In this document: one piece after another, positions 18,301 through 25,451 of the stretch | Layout: each line of letters starts with the position of its first letter | How positions within the stretch are numbered: the stretch's first letter is position 1 | Assembly (NCBI RefSeq): GCF_024586915.1 | Contig: NZ_JANBVS010000006.1 | Location: forward strand, 1 to 64,000 | Direction: 5' to 3' | DNA: 64,000 bases | DNA from: Bradyrhizobium sp. SRS-191 | GTDB taxonomy: Bacteria > Pseudomonadota > Alphaproteobacteria > Rhizobiales > Xanthobacteraceae | Notes under the pieces: model-generated | The model's database searches: none | Seen by the model: only the letters and a program-made list of their open reading frames with translations | What the model was told of the DNA's origin: nothing | Position numbers and translations under genes: made by a program

Positions 18301-18589
18301 TTTACCTTTGCCCTCTTTCTTTGCTCATGTTCCCTGCTCGTGAGCGCAAACGGCTCAGACCGGCCGTTTCCCCCAACTTTGTGATATCCCCCTTCCCGTT
18401 CATTCCTCCATTGACCCGACTTCCGTCGGCTTCTACCCGTTCCCATATGTTGCCGCGGGCCGGCTTCGCTGCTGACCTCCGCGACAAGGCGGGGTACGAT
18501 GGGCCGGATACGAGTCGGGAATGCTGCTGCCGTCACGGCGCGGCGATCCGACGCGGGCGGAGCGCGGCCCACACGAACCAGGACCGATC

Positions 18590-19108
18590 ATGGCGACCGA
18601 TCATATTCGATACGATGTGCTGGCGCGCGACGCGCTGCGCGGGGTTTTGCGCCGGGTGTTGACCGACGCTGCCGCCCACGGCCTCCCCGGTGAGCATCAT
18701 TTCTTCATCACCTTCATCTCCAAGGCCGACGGCGTGAAGCTGTCGCCGCGGCTGCTGGCGCAGTATCCCGAGGAGATGACGATCATCCTGCAACACCAGT
18801 TCTGGGATCTGGTGGTGACGGAGGACCGGTTCGAGGTCGGCCTGTCGTTCGGGGGCGTCCCGGAGCGGCTGGTGGTCCCCTTCCACGCCATCAAGAGCTT
18901 CTTCGATCCTTCGGTCCAGTTCGGACTGCAGTTCGAGCCGTCGGAAGCGATCGCGGAAACGCCGGCGAGCCCGAAGCTTCCCGCCCCGGCGGTCGTTGCT
19001 CCGCTGCCGGCACCGGCGGCCGAGTCGAGCGACGACAAGCCTGAGCCTCCGGCCGGCCCGAGCGAAGGCGCCGAAGTCGTCCGCCTCGACCGCTTCCGCA
19101 AGAAATAG
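18590..19108 (+). CDS. sspB: ClpXP adaptor SspB (alpha type)
   Basis: A 172-residue protein with an N-terminal folded domain (1-120) that begins HIRYDVLARDALRGVLRRVL and contains HHFFITFISKADGVKLSPRL and LQHQFWDLVV, as in alphaproteobacterial SspB. A Pro/Ala-rich linker (about 123-158) leads to the conserved tail VVRLDRFRKK, where SspB docks onto ClpX. It delivers ssrA-tagged proteins to ClpXP, and the gene lies 290 bases downstream of ssrA on the same strand. AGGA precedes the ATG. The gap 18301-18589 shows no gene. Confidence 0.93.
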   Translation: MATDHIRYDVLARDALRGVLRRVLTDAAAHGLPGEHHFFITFISKADGVKLSPRLLAQYPEEMTIILQHQFWDLVVTEDRFEVGLSFGGVPERLVVPFHAIKSFFDPSVQFGLQFEPSEAIAETPASPKLPAPAVVAPLPAPAAESSDDKPEPPAGPSEGAEVVRLDRFRKK

Positions 19109-19204
19109 TGCGCATTCGCCGCGCCCGGAACGGCTGGCGAAGCCATAGATTGAGCATGCTTGAACCGGTCAAAACCGGTTCGCGACCAATTGTGGGCATG
19201 CTTC

Positions 19205-20629
19205 ATGACAAAATCAGCCAGTTCATCATCATCAGCGCCGACGCGCACCGAGACAGACAGCTTCGGTCCGATCGAGGTCGCAGCTGACCGCTATTGGGGC
19301 GCGCAGACCGAGCGCAGCCGGCAGAATTTCCGCATCGGCCATGACCGCATGCCGCTGGGCCTGGTGCACGCGCTCGCGCTGGTGAAGCTGGCCGCGGCAC
19401 GCACCAACCGCGAGCTGGGACTGCTCGAGCCTGTGATGGCTGACGCCATCATCCAGGCCGCCCAGGAGATCATCGAGGGCAAGCTCGACGACCATTTTCC
19501 GCTCGTCGTCTGGCAGACCGGCTCCGGCACGCAGACCAACATGAACCTCAACGAGGTGATCGCCAATCGCGCCAGCGAGCTGATGGGCGGTGCGCGCGGG
19601 ACCAAGAAGCCCGTCCACCCGAACGATCACGTCAACATGAGCCAGTCGTCCAACGACTCGTTCCCCACGGCGATGCATATCGCCGCAGCGCGGGGAATTT
19701 CCGGCCATCTCGTACCGGCTTTGTCGGAGCTGCTGGCGGCGTTGCGCGCCAAGCAGGAGGCGTTCAAGGACATCGTCAAGATCGGCCGCACCCACACCCA
19801 GGACGCAACCCCGCTCACGCTCGGCCAGGAGTTCTCCGGCTATGCCGCGCAGGTCGAGAGCGCCATCACGAGGATCGAGACGGCCGCGCGCGACCTGTTG
19901 CCGCTGGCGCAAGGGGGCACCGCTGTCGGCACCGGCCTCAATGCCGATCCGAAATTCGCAGCCCTGTTCGCGAGGCATGTGGCCGACATCACGGGCCTTG
20001 CCTTCACCAGCGCTGCGAACAAGTTCGAGGCTCTGGCGTCGAACGACGCCTATGTCTATGCGCACGGCGCGATCAATGCGGCCGCGACCGGCCTGTTCAA
20101 GATCGCCAACGACATCCGCCTGCTGGGATCGGGCCCGCGCTCGGGGCTCGGCGAACTCATCCTGCCCGAAAACGAGCCGGGCTCCTCGATCATGCCCGGC
20201 AAGGTAAATCCGACTCAGTGCGAAGCCCTGACTATGGTATGCTGCCAAGTGTTTGGGAATCACACCGCAATTACTCTGGCCGGCAGCCAGGGCCATTTCG
20301 AATTGAACGTCTATAAACCATTACTCACACATTGCATGATACAGTCCATACAATTACTAGGCGACGCCGCCCGTTCATTCAGCGAACATTGCGTGGTCGG
20401 CATTGAGGCCGACGAGACGCGGATTCGCGAACTGATGGAGCGTTCTCTGATGCTGGTCACGGCACTTGCGCCGAAGATCGGCTACGACAACGCGGCAAAA
20501 GTGGCGAAGACAGCGCATCAGCGCGGCACCACGCTGAAACAGGAAGCTGTACGGCTCGGCTTCGTCTCTGACGACGAGTTCGACATGCTCGTGAAGCCCG
20601 AGAACATGACGCGCCCCGGGCGAGCGTGA
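19205..20629 (+). CDS. fumC: Class II fumarate hydratase
   Basis: A 474-residue iron-free fumarase interconverting fumarate and malate in the TCA cycle. [40 protein letters not shown] and the superfamily signature [11 protein letters not shown] (from about residue 329) are present, and length is normal. The ATG at 19205 matches the family start. The DNA changes character near 20200: from there GC falls and codons rare in the rest of the window (ATA, TTA, CTA) cluster at 20312-20360, although the protein stays fully conserved. Downstream are two small genes on the same strand. Confidence 0.96.
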   Translation: MTKSASSSSSAPTRTETDSFGPIEVAADRYWGAQTERSRQNFRIGHDRMPLGLVHALALVKLAAARTNRELGLLEPVMADAIIQAAQEIIEGKLDDHFPLVVWQTGSGTQTNMNLNEVIANRASELMGGARGTKKPVHPNDHVNMSQSSNDSFPTAMHIAAARGISGHLVPALSELLAALRAKQEAFKDIVKIGRTHTQDATPLTLGQEFSGYAAQVESAITRIETAARDLLPLAQGGTAVGTGLNADPKFAALFARHVADITGLAFTSAANKFEALASNDAYVYAHGAINAAATGLFKIANDIRLLGSGPRSGLGELILPENEPGSSIMPGKVNPTQCEALTMVCCQVFGNHTAITLAGSQGHFELNVYKPLLTHCMIQSIQLLGDAARSFSEHCVVGIEADETRIRELMERSLMLVTALAPKIGYDNAAKVAKTAHQRGTTLKQEAVRLGFVSDDEFDMLVKPENMTRPGRA

Positions 20630-20636
20630 CGGTAGT

Positions 20637-20652
20637 CCCGTAGTACTACGGG
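20637..20652. other. 16-bp perfect palindrome after fumC
   Basis: CCCGTAGTACTACGGG is fully self-complementary and begins eight bases past the fumC stop. There is no T run, so it is a weak terminator at best; it could be a protein site. The rest of 20630-20867 is moderately low in GC and shows no gene. Confidence 0.45.
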
Positions 20653-20867
20653 GGGTGATGCAATTCTCGCTGTTAACCCCTAAAGGTTAGTCTCGACTAC
20701 AAGTTCTGCTGCGTTTGGTGAGTACGACACCAGCTCGCAACGACGCGAACGGCTATCGAACTATCAGGGAGCAACGACGTGATTGTCTGGAGAACGCCTA
20801 GGTTCATCTGCGCGACGCGCACGTTCTCTCACTACGATGTTCGATGCCTTAGATGATTGGAGCAAGC

Positions 20868-21053
20868 ATGGGGGACGTCATCAATTTGAAGCGTTTCAGA
20901 AAGCGCGTAGAGCGCGATCAGGCAGCAAAGGTCGCCGAAAGCAACCGCGCTCGCTTTGGCAGGACGAAGTCCGAACGCGCAACTGACGCACAACGCGACA
21001 AGCGCGCGAACGAATTACTCGATCAACATCGTATCAATGGCGAGGACGCGTGA
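20868..21053 (+). CDS. DUF4169 family small basic protein
   Basis: A 61-residue, highly charged protein beginning MGDVINLKRFRKR and containing ESNRARFGRTKSERATDAQRD, the pattern of the DUF4169 family. It has no signal peptide or membrane segment and is likely a cytoplasmic helical protein, perhaps nucleic-acid binding. GGAG stands nine bases before the ATG. Its stop overlaps the start of the next gene as TGATG. Function is unknown. Confidence 0.8.
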   Translation: MGDVINLKRFRKRVERDQAAKVAESNRARFGRTKSERATDAQRDKRANELLDQHRINGEDA

Positions 21054-21349
21054 TGAAGTCGCCCGTCGTAAAACGTTCAATCGTGGTCGCAGGTCACAAG
21101 ACCAGCGTCAGTCTCGAAGAAGCCTTCTGGAATGGCATGAAGGAGATTTCGGGTCTCCGGAACATGACCCTGTCGGAGCTGGTCGGCGAGATCGACAACA
21201 ATCGCCAGCAGGGCAACCTGTCGTCGGCGATCCGTCTGTTCGTGCTCGATCATTTCAAGAGCCGTGCCGCGGCATCCTCGGCCTCTTCGGGGATCGAGCC
21301 CAAGGCGGCGGTGGACAGCCGGCACGCGGCCTCCGCTGCGGCTCCTTGA
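21053..21349 (+). CDS. Ribbon-helix-helix domain protein
   Basis: A 98-residue protein with VVKRSIVVAGHKTSVSLEEAFW followed by GMKEISGLRNMTLSELVGEID, the ribbon-helix-helix fold (RHH_4-type) found in small alphaproteobacterial DNA-binding proteins. The C-terminal 30 residues are low-complexity Ala/Ser. It starts within the stop of the DUF4169 gene, so the two are made together, somewhat like a two-gene regulatory or toxin-antitoxin pair, although DUF4169 has no known toxin features. A GTG three bases earlier is an alternative start. Confidence 0.85.
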   Translation: MKSPVVKRSIVVAGHKTSVSLEEAFWNGMKEISGLRNMTLSELVGEIDNNRQQGNLSSAIRLFVLDHFKSRAAASSASSGIEPKAAVDSRHAASAAAP

Positions 21350-21379
21350 GGCAGATCAGAGGGCGGCCGGCCCGGTCTG

Positions 21380-21396
21380 TTTAAAATCGCTCTAAG
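21380..21396. promoter_or_regulatory. Possible Irr-type iron control element
   Basis: TTTAAAATCGCTCTAAG resembles the palindromic iron control element bound by Irr in rhizobia (TTTAGAAnnnTTCTAAA as I remember it), with three mismatches. It lies 61 bases before the feoA start, where an iron-responsive operator would be expected. The match is from memory and imperfect. Confidence 0.35.
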
Positions 21397-21400
21397 ATGC

Positions 21401-21421
21401 CGCGGCATTGCACATGCCGCG
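21401..21421. other. 8-bp hairpin in feoA upstream region
   Basis: CGCGGCAT and ATGCCGCG are a perfect inverted repeat around TGCAC, 35 bases before the feoA ATG. It could fold in the 5' leader of the feoAB message or be an operator. Confidence 0.45.
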
Positions 21422-21456
21422 CTTGACCTCTTGGCACGCGATTGAAAATACAGGCT

Positions 21457-21732
21457 ATGAGCGAAATCTGCGAGACACGGCCGCCTCTGCCGCTTGGTCT
21501 GGCCCGGCGGGGCTATACCGGAACCATTCAGCATCTTGCGGCTGGGGGCACGACGTCGTCCCTGCCGGATGTCGAGCTGGAGAGCCGGCTCATCGAACTG
21601 GGCTTCGTCGAGGGCGCCCGGGTCGAGATTCTGCATGAAGGCATCGTCGGGCGCGACCCGATCGCCGTCCGTGTCGACAACATCACCGTCGCGGTCCGCC
21701 GGCGCGAGGCCATGGCCGTCATCGTGGCATAG
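21457..21732 (+). CDS. feoA: FeoA ferrous iron transport protein
   Basis: A 91-residue cytoplasmic protein with the SH3-like FeoA domain: SRLIELGFVEGARVEILHEGIVGRDPIAVRVDNITVAVRRREA is the typical core (about 45-88). FeoA supports the FeoB Fe(II) transporter, which begins 18 bases downstream. The N-terminal 35 residues are less conserved. A TTG 15 bases upstream is in frame, but the ATG is preferred. Confidence 0.93.
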   Translation: MSEICETRPPLPLGLARRGYTGTIQHLAAGGTTSSLPDVELESRLIELGFVEGARVEILHEGIVGRDPIAVRVDNITVAVRRREAMAVIVA

Positions 21733-21750
21733 GCCGCGGAAAGCGTCGTC

Positions 21751-23628
21751 ATGGAAAGCCCTCTGCTGCATCTGGCCCTGGTGGGGACACCCAACAGTGG
21801 CAAGACCTCCCTGTTCAACGCGCTGACGGGAAGCCGCCAGAAGGTCGCGAACTATCCTGGCGTCACTGTCGAGCGCAAAGAGGGCGCGTTCGTGACGCCG
21901 CAAGGGCGTCAGGTCTCGCTGGTCGACCTGCCCGGCACCTACTCGCTTCGCGGCCGCAGCCCGGACGAGGAAATCACCCGGGATTTCGTGCTGGGACGCG
22001 CCACCGGCGAGGTTCTGCCCGACCTGGTGTTGTGCGTCGCCGACTCCACCAACCTTCGGTTGACAATCCGTCTTCTTCTCGAGCTCAAGAGCACCGGCCG
22101 GCCGCTGGCGCTGGTGCTCAACATGTTCGACATCGCCAAACGGCGCGGCGTGACGGTGGACGTCGCCGCCCTGTCGCAGGCGTTGGGCGTGCCGGTCGTG
22201 ACCTCGATCGCGGTCCGCAAAGGCGGCACCGATGATTTGCTGCAGCTGACCGACCAGCTGTTGTCACAGGCAGATGCGGCCGCGGGCGATCGCGCCAACA
22301 CCTGGCGTCCGCTCACCGTGCCGGAGCTGCGCGCCACCCAGCGCGAGGCCGACCGCATCATCGCGGCGACCGTCAGCCTGCCCGAGCGTCCGGACACCTG
22401 GACCGCCCGCATCGACGCGGTCGCGCTGCATCCGGTCGGCGGCCTGTTCATCCTGCTCGCGATCCTGTTCGTGATGTTCCAGGCGGTGTTCGCATGGGCC
22501 CAGCCTTTGATGCAGCTGCTGTCGGCGGCGTTCGACGCGCTTGGCGGACTCGTGCATGATCAGCTGCCTGAGGGTCTGCTGCAGAGCTTCCTGCAGAACG
22601 GCGTGATCTCCGGCGTCGGCAGCGTGATCGTCTTCCTGCCGCAGATCATCATCATCTTCCTGTTCATCCTGCTCCTGGAAGATTTCGGCTATATGGCGCG
22701 CGCGGCGTTCCTGATGGACCGCATCATGGGCGGCGCCGGGCTGCATGGCCGCGCCTTCATCCCGCTGCTCTCCAGCTTCGCCTGCGCCATCCCCGGCATC
22801 ATGGCGACGCGCGTGATCGACAACCGCCGTGACCGTCTGACGACCATCCTGATCGCGCCGCTGATGACCTGCTCGGCGCGGATCCCGGTCTATACGCTGA
22901 TCATCTCGGCCTTCATCCCGCCGACCAAGGTGTGGGGCCTCGTCAACCTCCAGGGCCTCGTGATGTTCGGGCTCTATGCCGCGGGCATCGTCAGCGCGCT
23001 GCTGGTGTCGTTCCTGGTCAAGTTCTTCCTGATGCGCGACTACCAGCCGGCGCCGTTCATGCTCGAGCTGCCCGACTACAAGATGCCGCGGCTGCGCGGC
23101 ATCGCGATCGGCGTCTACACCCGCGCCAAGATGTTCCTGCAGCGCGCCGGCACCACGATCTTCGCGATGATGGTGCTGATCTGGTTCCTGGCCTCGTTCC
23201 CGCAGCCGCCGGAAGGCGCGACGGAGCCGGCGATCAATTACAGCCTGGCGGCGATGATCGGCCAGGCGATCGCGCCGCTGCTGACGCCGGTCGGCTTCAA
23301 CTGGCAGATCGCGGTGGCGCTGGTGCCCGGCATGGCCGCCCGCGAGGTCGCCGTCGCTGCGCTCGGCACGGTCTATGCGATCGAAGGTGGCAAGGAAGCC
23401 GCCGAGCAGATCGGCCAGGTGCTGGCGAGCAAATGGAGCCTCGCCACCGCGCTGGCGCTGCTCGCCTGGTACATCTTCGCCCCGCAATGCGCCTCGACGC
23501 TGGCGGTCATCCGCCGCGAAACCGGCAGCTGGCGCTGGATGGCCGTGACGTTCGTCTACATGTTCGCGCTCGCCTACGCCGCGGCGTTCGCCACCTATCA
23601 TATCGCCGTGGCGATGGGCGCGGGCTGA
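21751..23628 (+). CDS. feoB: FeoB ferrous iron transporter
   Basis: A 625-residue inner-membrane Fe(II) transporter. The N-terminal G-protein domain shows the P-loop GTPNSGKTS (12-20), switch NYPGVTVERKEG, DLPGTYSL and NMFD. After a helical linker come two Gate regions with about eight membrane segments. The first Gate block is RAAFLMDRIMGGAGLHGRAFIPLLSSFACAIPGIMATR, split here as RAAFLMDRIMGG and SFACAIPGIMATR. A second cysteine lies in LMTCSARIPVYTL and a third in FAPQCAST. Co-transcribed with feoA. Length is slightly short compared with enteric FeoB (about 770), as usual in this group. Confidence 0.95.
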   Translation: MESPLLHLALVGTPNSGKTSLFNALTGSRQKVANYPGVTVERKEGAFVTPQGRQVSLVDLPGTYSLRGRSPDEEITRDFVLGRATGEVLPDLVLCVADSTNLRLTIRLLLELKSTGRPLALVLNMFDIAKRRGVTVDVAALSQALGVPVVTSIAVRKGGTDDLLQLTDQLLSQADAAAGDRANTWRPLTVPELRATQREADRIIAATVSLPERPDTWTARIDAVALHPVGGLFILLAILFVMFQAVFAWAQPLMQLLSAAFDALGGLVHDQLPEGLLQSFLQNGVISGVGSVIVFLPQIIIIFLFILLLEDFGYMARAAFLMDRIMGGAGLHGRAFIPLLSSFACAIPGIMATRVIDNRRDRLTTILIAPLMTCSARIPVYTLIISAFIPPTKVWGLVNLQGLVMFGLYAAGIVSALLVSFLVKFFLMRDYQPAPFMLELPDYKMPRLRGIAIGVYTRAKMFLQRAGTTIFAMMVLIWFLASFPQPPEGATEPAINYSLAAMIGQAIAPLLTPVGFNWQIAVALVPGMAAREVAVAALGTVYAIEGGKEAAEQIGQVLASKWSLATALALLAWYIFAPQCASTLAVIRRETGSWRWMAVTFVYMFALAYAAAFATYHIAVAMGAG

Positions 23629-23649
23629 GATTTCCCGCGCCCTTGAGCG

Positions 23650-24438
23650 TCACCGCGATGCCTCCACATGCAGCGCAAAGCCGCGCGCATCCGCATCACC
23701 GAGCTCCGGCCGCAGCTGCATCGACGGGATCAGATAGTCGCCGTGGTTCTGCCGCCGGTACGGGATCGGCTGATCCGTGAACAGCGACCGCATGCGCGCG
23801 CGCAGGCGGTCAGCGATATCAGCGAAACCAGCCTCATCGATCCGGCTCGCCTTATGCGCCACGAAGGCCGGCAGCACATCGAAGCCCGGATAGAACAGGA
23901 CGCCGTGATTGATCGGAAACAGCAGGTCGTCGATGGGCCCGTTGATGCCGCGCTCCGAATAGTGCTCTTCCCAGCCTCCCGTGGTCACGATCAGCATCGC
24001 GCGTTTGCCGGCGAACACACCTTCGCCGTAGCGGTTGCCCCAGCGCTTGTCGCTGTGCTCGCCGACACCATAGGTGAAGCCATAGGAATAGACCCGGTCG
24101 ACCCAGCCCTTGAGGATCGCCGGCATCGTGAACCACCACAGCGGAAATTGCAGGATGACCGCGTCAGCCCACAGCAGCTTGTCCTGCTCGGCCCGGACAT
24201 CGTCGGTGAGCGTCTGCGTCTTGAAGGCCTCCCCCGATGCGACGGCGACGTTCAGACGGGCATCCGGCGGCACATGTGGGAAGTCGGCCCGGTCAGCGGC
24301 CGGCTTCCAACCCATCGCATAGAGGTCTGAGACCTTCACCTGATGACCTTGGGCCTGGAGCTCGGCGACGGCGACGTCGCGCAGGGCGCCGTTGAGCGAG
24401 CGCGATTCGGGGTGGGCGAAGACGAGCAGGACGTTCAT
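23650..24438 (-). CDS. NAD(P)H:quinone oxidoreductase, flavodoxin-like fold
   Basis: A 262-residue flavoprotein beginning MNVLLVFAHPESRSLNGALRD, as in NQO1/MdaB-type reductases. FPLWWFTMPAILKGWVDRV binds the flavin phosphate/ring region and TTGGWEEHYSERGINGPIDD follows. It would reduce quinones by two electrons using NAD(P)H. It is divergent from a LysR gene only 88 bases away, which most likely controls it. It ends 21 bases from feoB on the opposite strand. Confidence 0.9.
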   Translation of the reverse strand: MNVLLVFAHPESRSLNGALRDVAVAELQAQGHQVKVSDLYAMGWKPAADRADFPHVPPDARLNVAVASGEAFKTQTLTDDVRAEQDKLLWADAVILQFPLWWFTMPAILKGWVDRVYSYGFTYGVGEHSDKRWGNRYGEGVFAGKRAMLIVTTGGWEEHYSERGINGPIDDLLFPINHGVLFYPGFDVLPAFVAHKASRIDEAGFADIADRLRARMRSLFTDQPIPYRRQNHGDYLIPSMQLRPELGDADARGFALHVEASR

Positions 24439-24482
24439 GGCAGGATCCTCTGTGGAACTTGCCCAGACATAGACGCCCGCCC

Positions 24483-24536
24483 ACTTATCCACTATACAGC
24501 GATTATCGATAACATTATGCCGTTTTATGGATAAGT
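24483..24536. promoter_or_regulatory. Candidate LysR operator region
   Basis: ACTTATCC (24483-24490) and GGATAAGT (24529-24536) are a perfect inverted repeat. Between them TTATCGATAA (24503-24512) is a 10-bp palindrome. Both sit between the divergent quinone reductase and LysR starts; the right arm extends into the first codons of the LysR gene. AT-rich sequence here also suits the two promoters. Confidence 0.5.
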
Positions 24537-25450
24537 CGGACGTCAGCACCGTCAACATGCGCAGCTTTGTCCGGGTGGCGGAGCGCGGGAGCCTGTCAGC
24601 GGTCGCGCGCGAGCTCGGGATAGGCCAGTCCACCGTCTCGCGACACCTTCAGGAGCTGGAAGACACGATCGGCGTTCCGCTGCTCAGCCGCACCACCCGG
24701 CGCGTGACGCTGACCGACGAAGGCAGCCGCTATTACGCCAACTGCGTGCAGATCCTGCGCCTGATCGAGCAGGCCGGTGACGAGGCGCGTGGCGCGCGCG
24801 GCGCTGCGAGCGGCACGATCCGGATCTCCTGCACGGCGGCGTTCGGCATCCTGCACATCACGCGGCTGGTGTTCGCCTTCCAGGATCGCTACCCGGACAT
24901 CGCGATCGACCTCAATCTGACCGACGAACGCATCGACCTCGTGCGCGAGGGTGTCGACATCGCGCTGCGTCTGGCGCCGCTCACGGACAGCTCCCTGAAG
25001 CTGCGGTCGCTCGGCCACTCGCACCGGCTGCTGGTCGCATCGCCCGATTATCTGGCGAAGCGCGGCACGCCGCGCGCGCCGCAGGAGCTGATCGGGCATG
25101 ACGGCATCCGCATGACCAACGTCGCGGGCAGCGAGTTGCTCGTCCTCATGGGACCGGACGGAGCACGTCACGAGGTGCCGTTCAGAAGCTGCTTCCGCAC
25201 CAATCACGGATTGGGGATTCGAGAGGCCGTGCTGGCTGGCCGCGGCATCGGGGCGAGCCATGCCTGGCTGGTCGACGATCTCATTGCGACGGGCAGGCTG
25301 ACGGTCATCCTGCCCGACCACCGTCTGTCATCGACGCCTCTCAACATGCTGATCGTGCCGGAGCGGGCCGGCATCGCACGCGTGCGCCTGCTGATCGACT
25401 ATCTCGCCGAGGAGATCGCTCGCTTGCCGGGCATCAGACCGGAGCCGTGA
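24527..25450 (+). CDS. LysR-family transcription regulator
   Basis: A 307-residue regulator with an N-terminal winged HTH (MRSFVRVAERGSLSAVARELGIGQSTVSRHLQELE split by the family's Ser-Thr contact) and a C-terminal substrate-binding fold. LLSRTTRRVTLTDEGSRYY is the usual end of the HTH. It belongs to the CrgA/AaeR-like group that often controls a neighbouring quinone reductase. It is divergent from that gene and ends one base short of the convergent dehydroshikimate dehydratase stop. Confidence 0.92.
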   Translation: MDKSDVSTVNMRSFVRVAERGSLSAVARELGIGQSTVSRHLQELEDTIGVPLLSRTTRRVTLTDEGSRYYANCVQILRLIEQAGDEARGARGAASGTIRISCTAAFGILHITRLVFAFQDRYPDIAIDLNLTDERIDLVREGVDIALRLAPLTDSSLKLRSLGHSHRLLVASPDYLAKRGTPRAPQELIGHDGIRMTNVAGSELLVLMGPDGARHEVPFRSCFRTNHGLGIREAVLAGRGIGASHAWLVDDLIATGRLTVILPDHRLSSTPLNMLIVPERAGIARVRLLIDYLAEEIARLPGIRPEP

Positions 25451-25451
25451 G

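Noticed and set aside
20868..21349. Toxin-antitoxin module
   Set aside because: The ribbon-helix-helix protein could be an antitoxin, but DUF4169 has no toxin fold that I recognise, so I did not call it one.
24438..24527. Toxin or small gene in the AT-rich gap between the quinone reductase and LysR
   Set aside because: The gap is 88 bases, holds inverted repeats and promoters, and has no credible frame.
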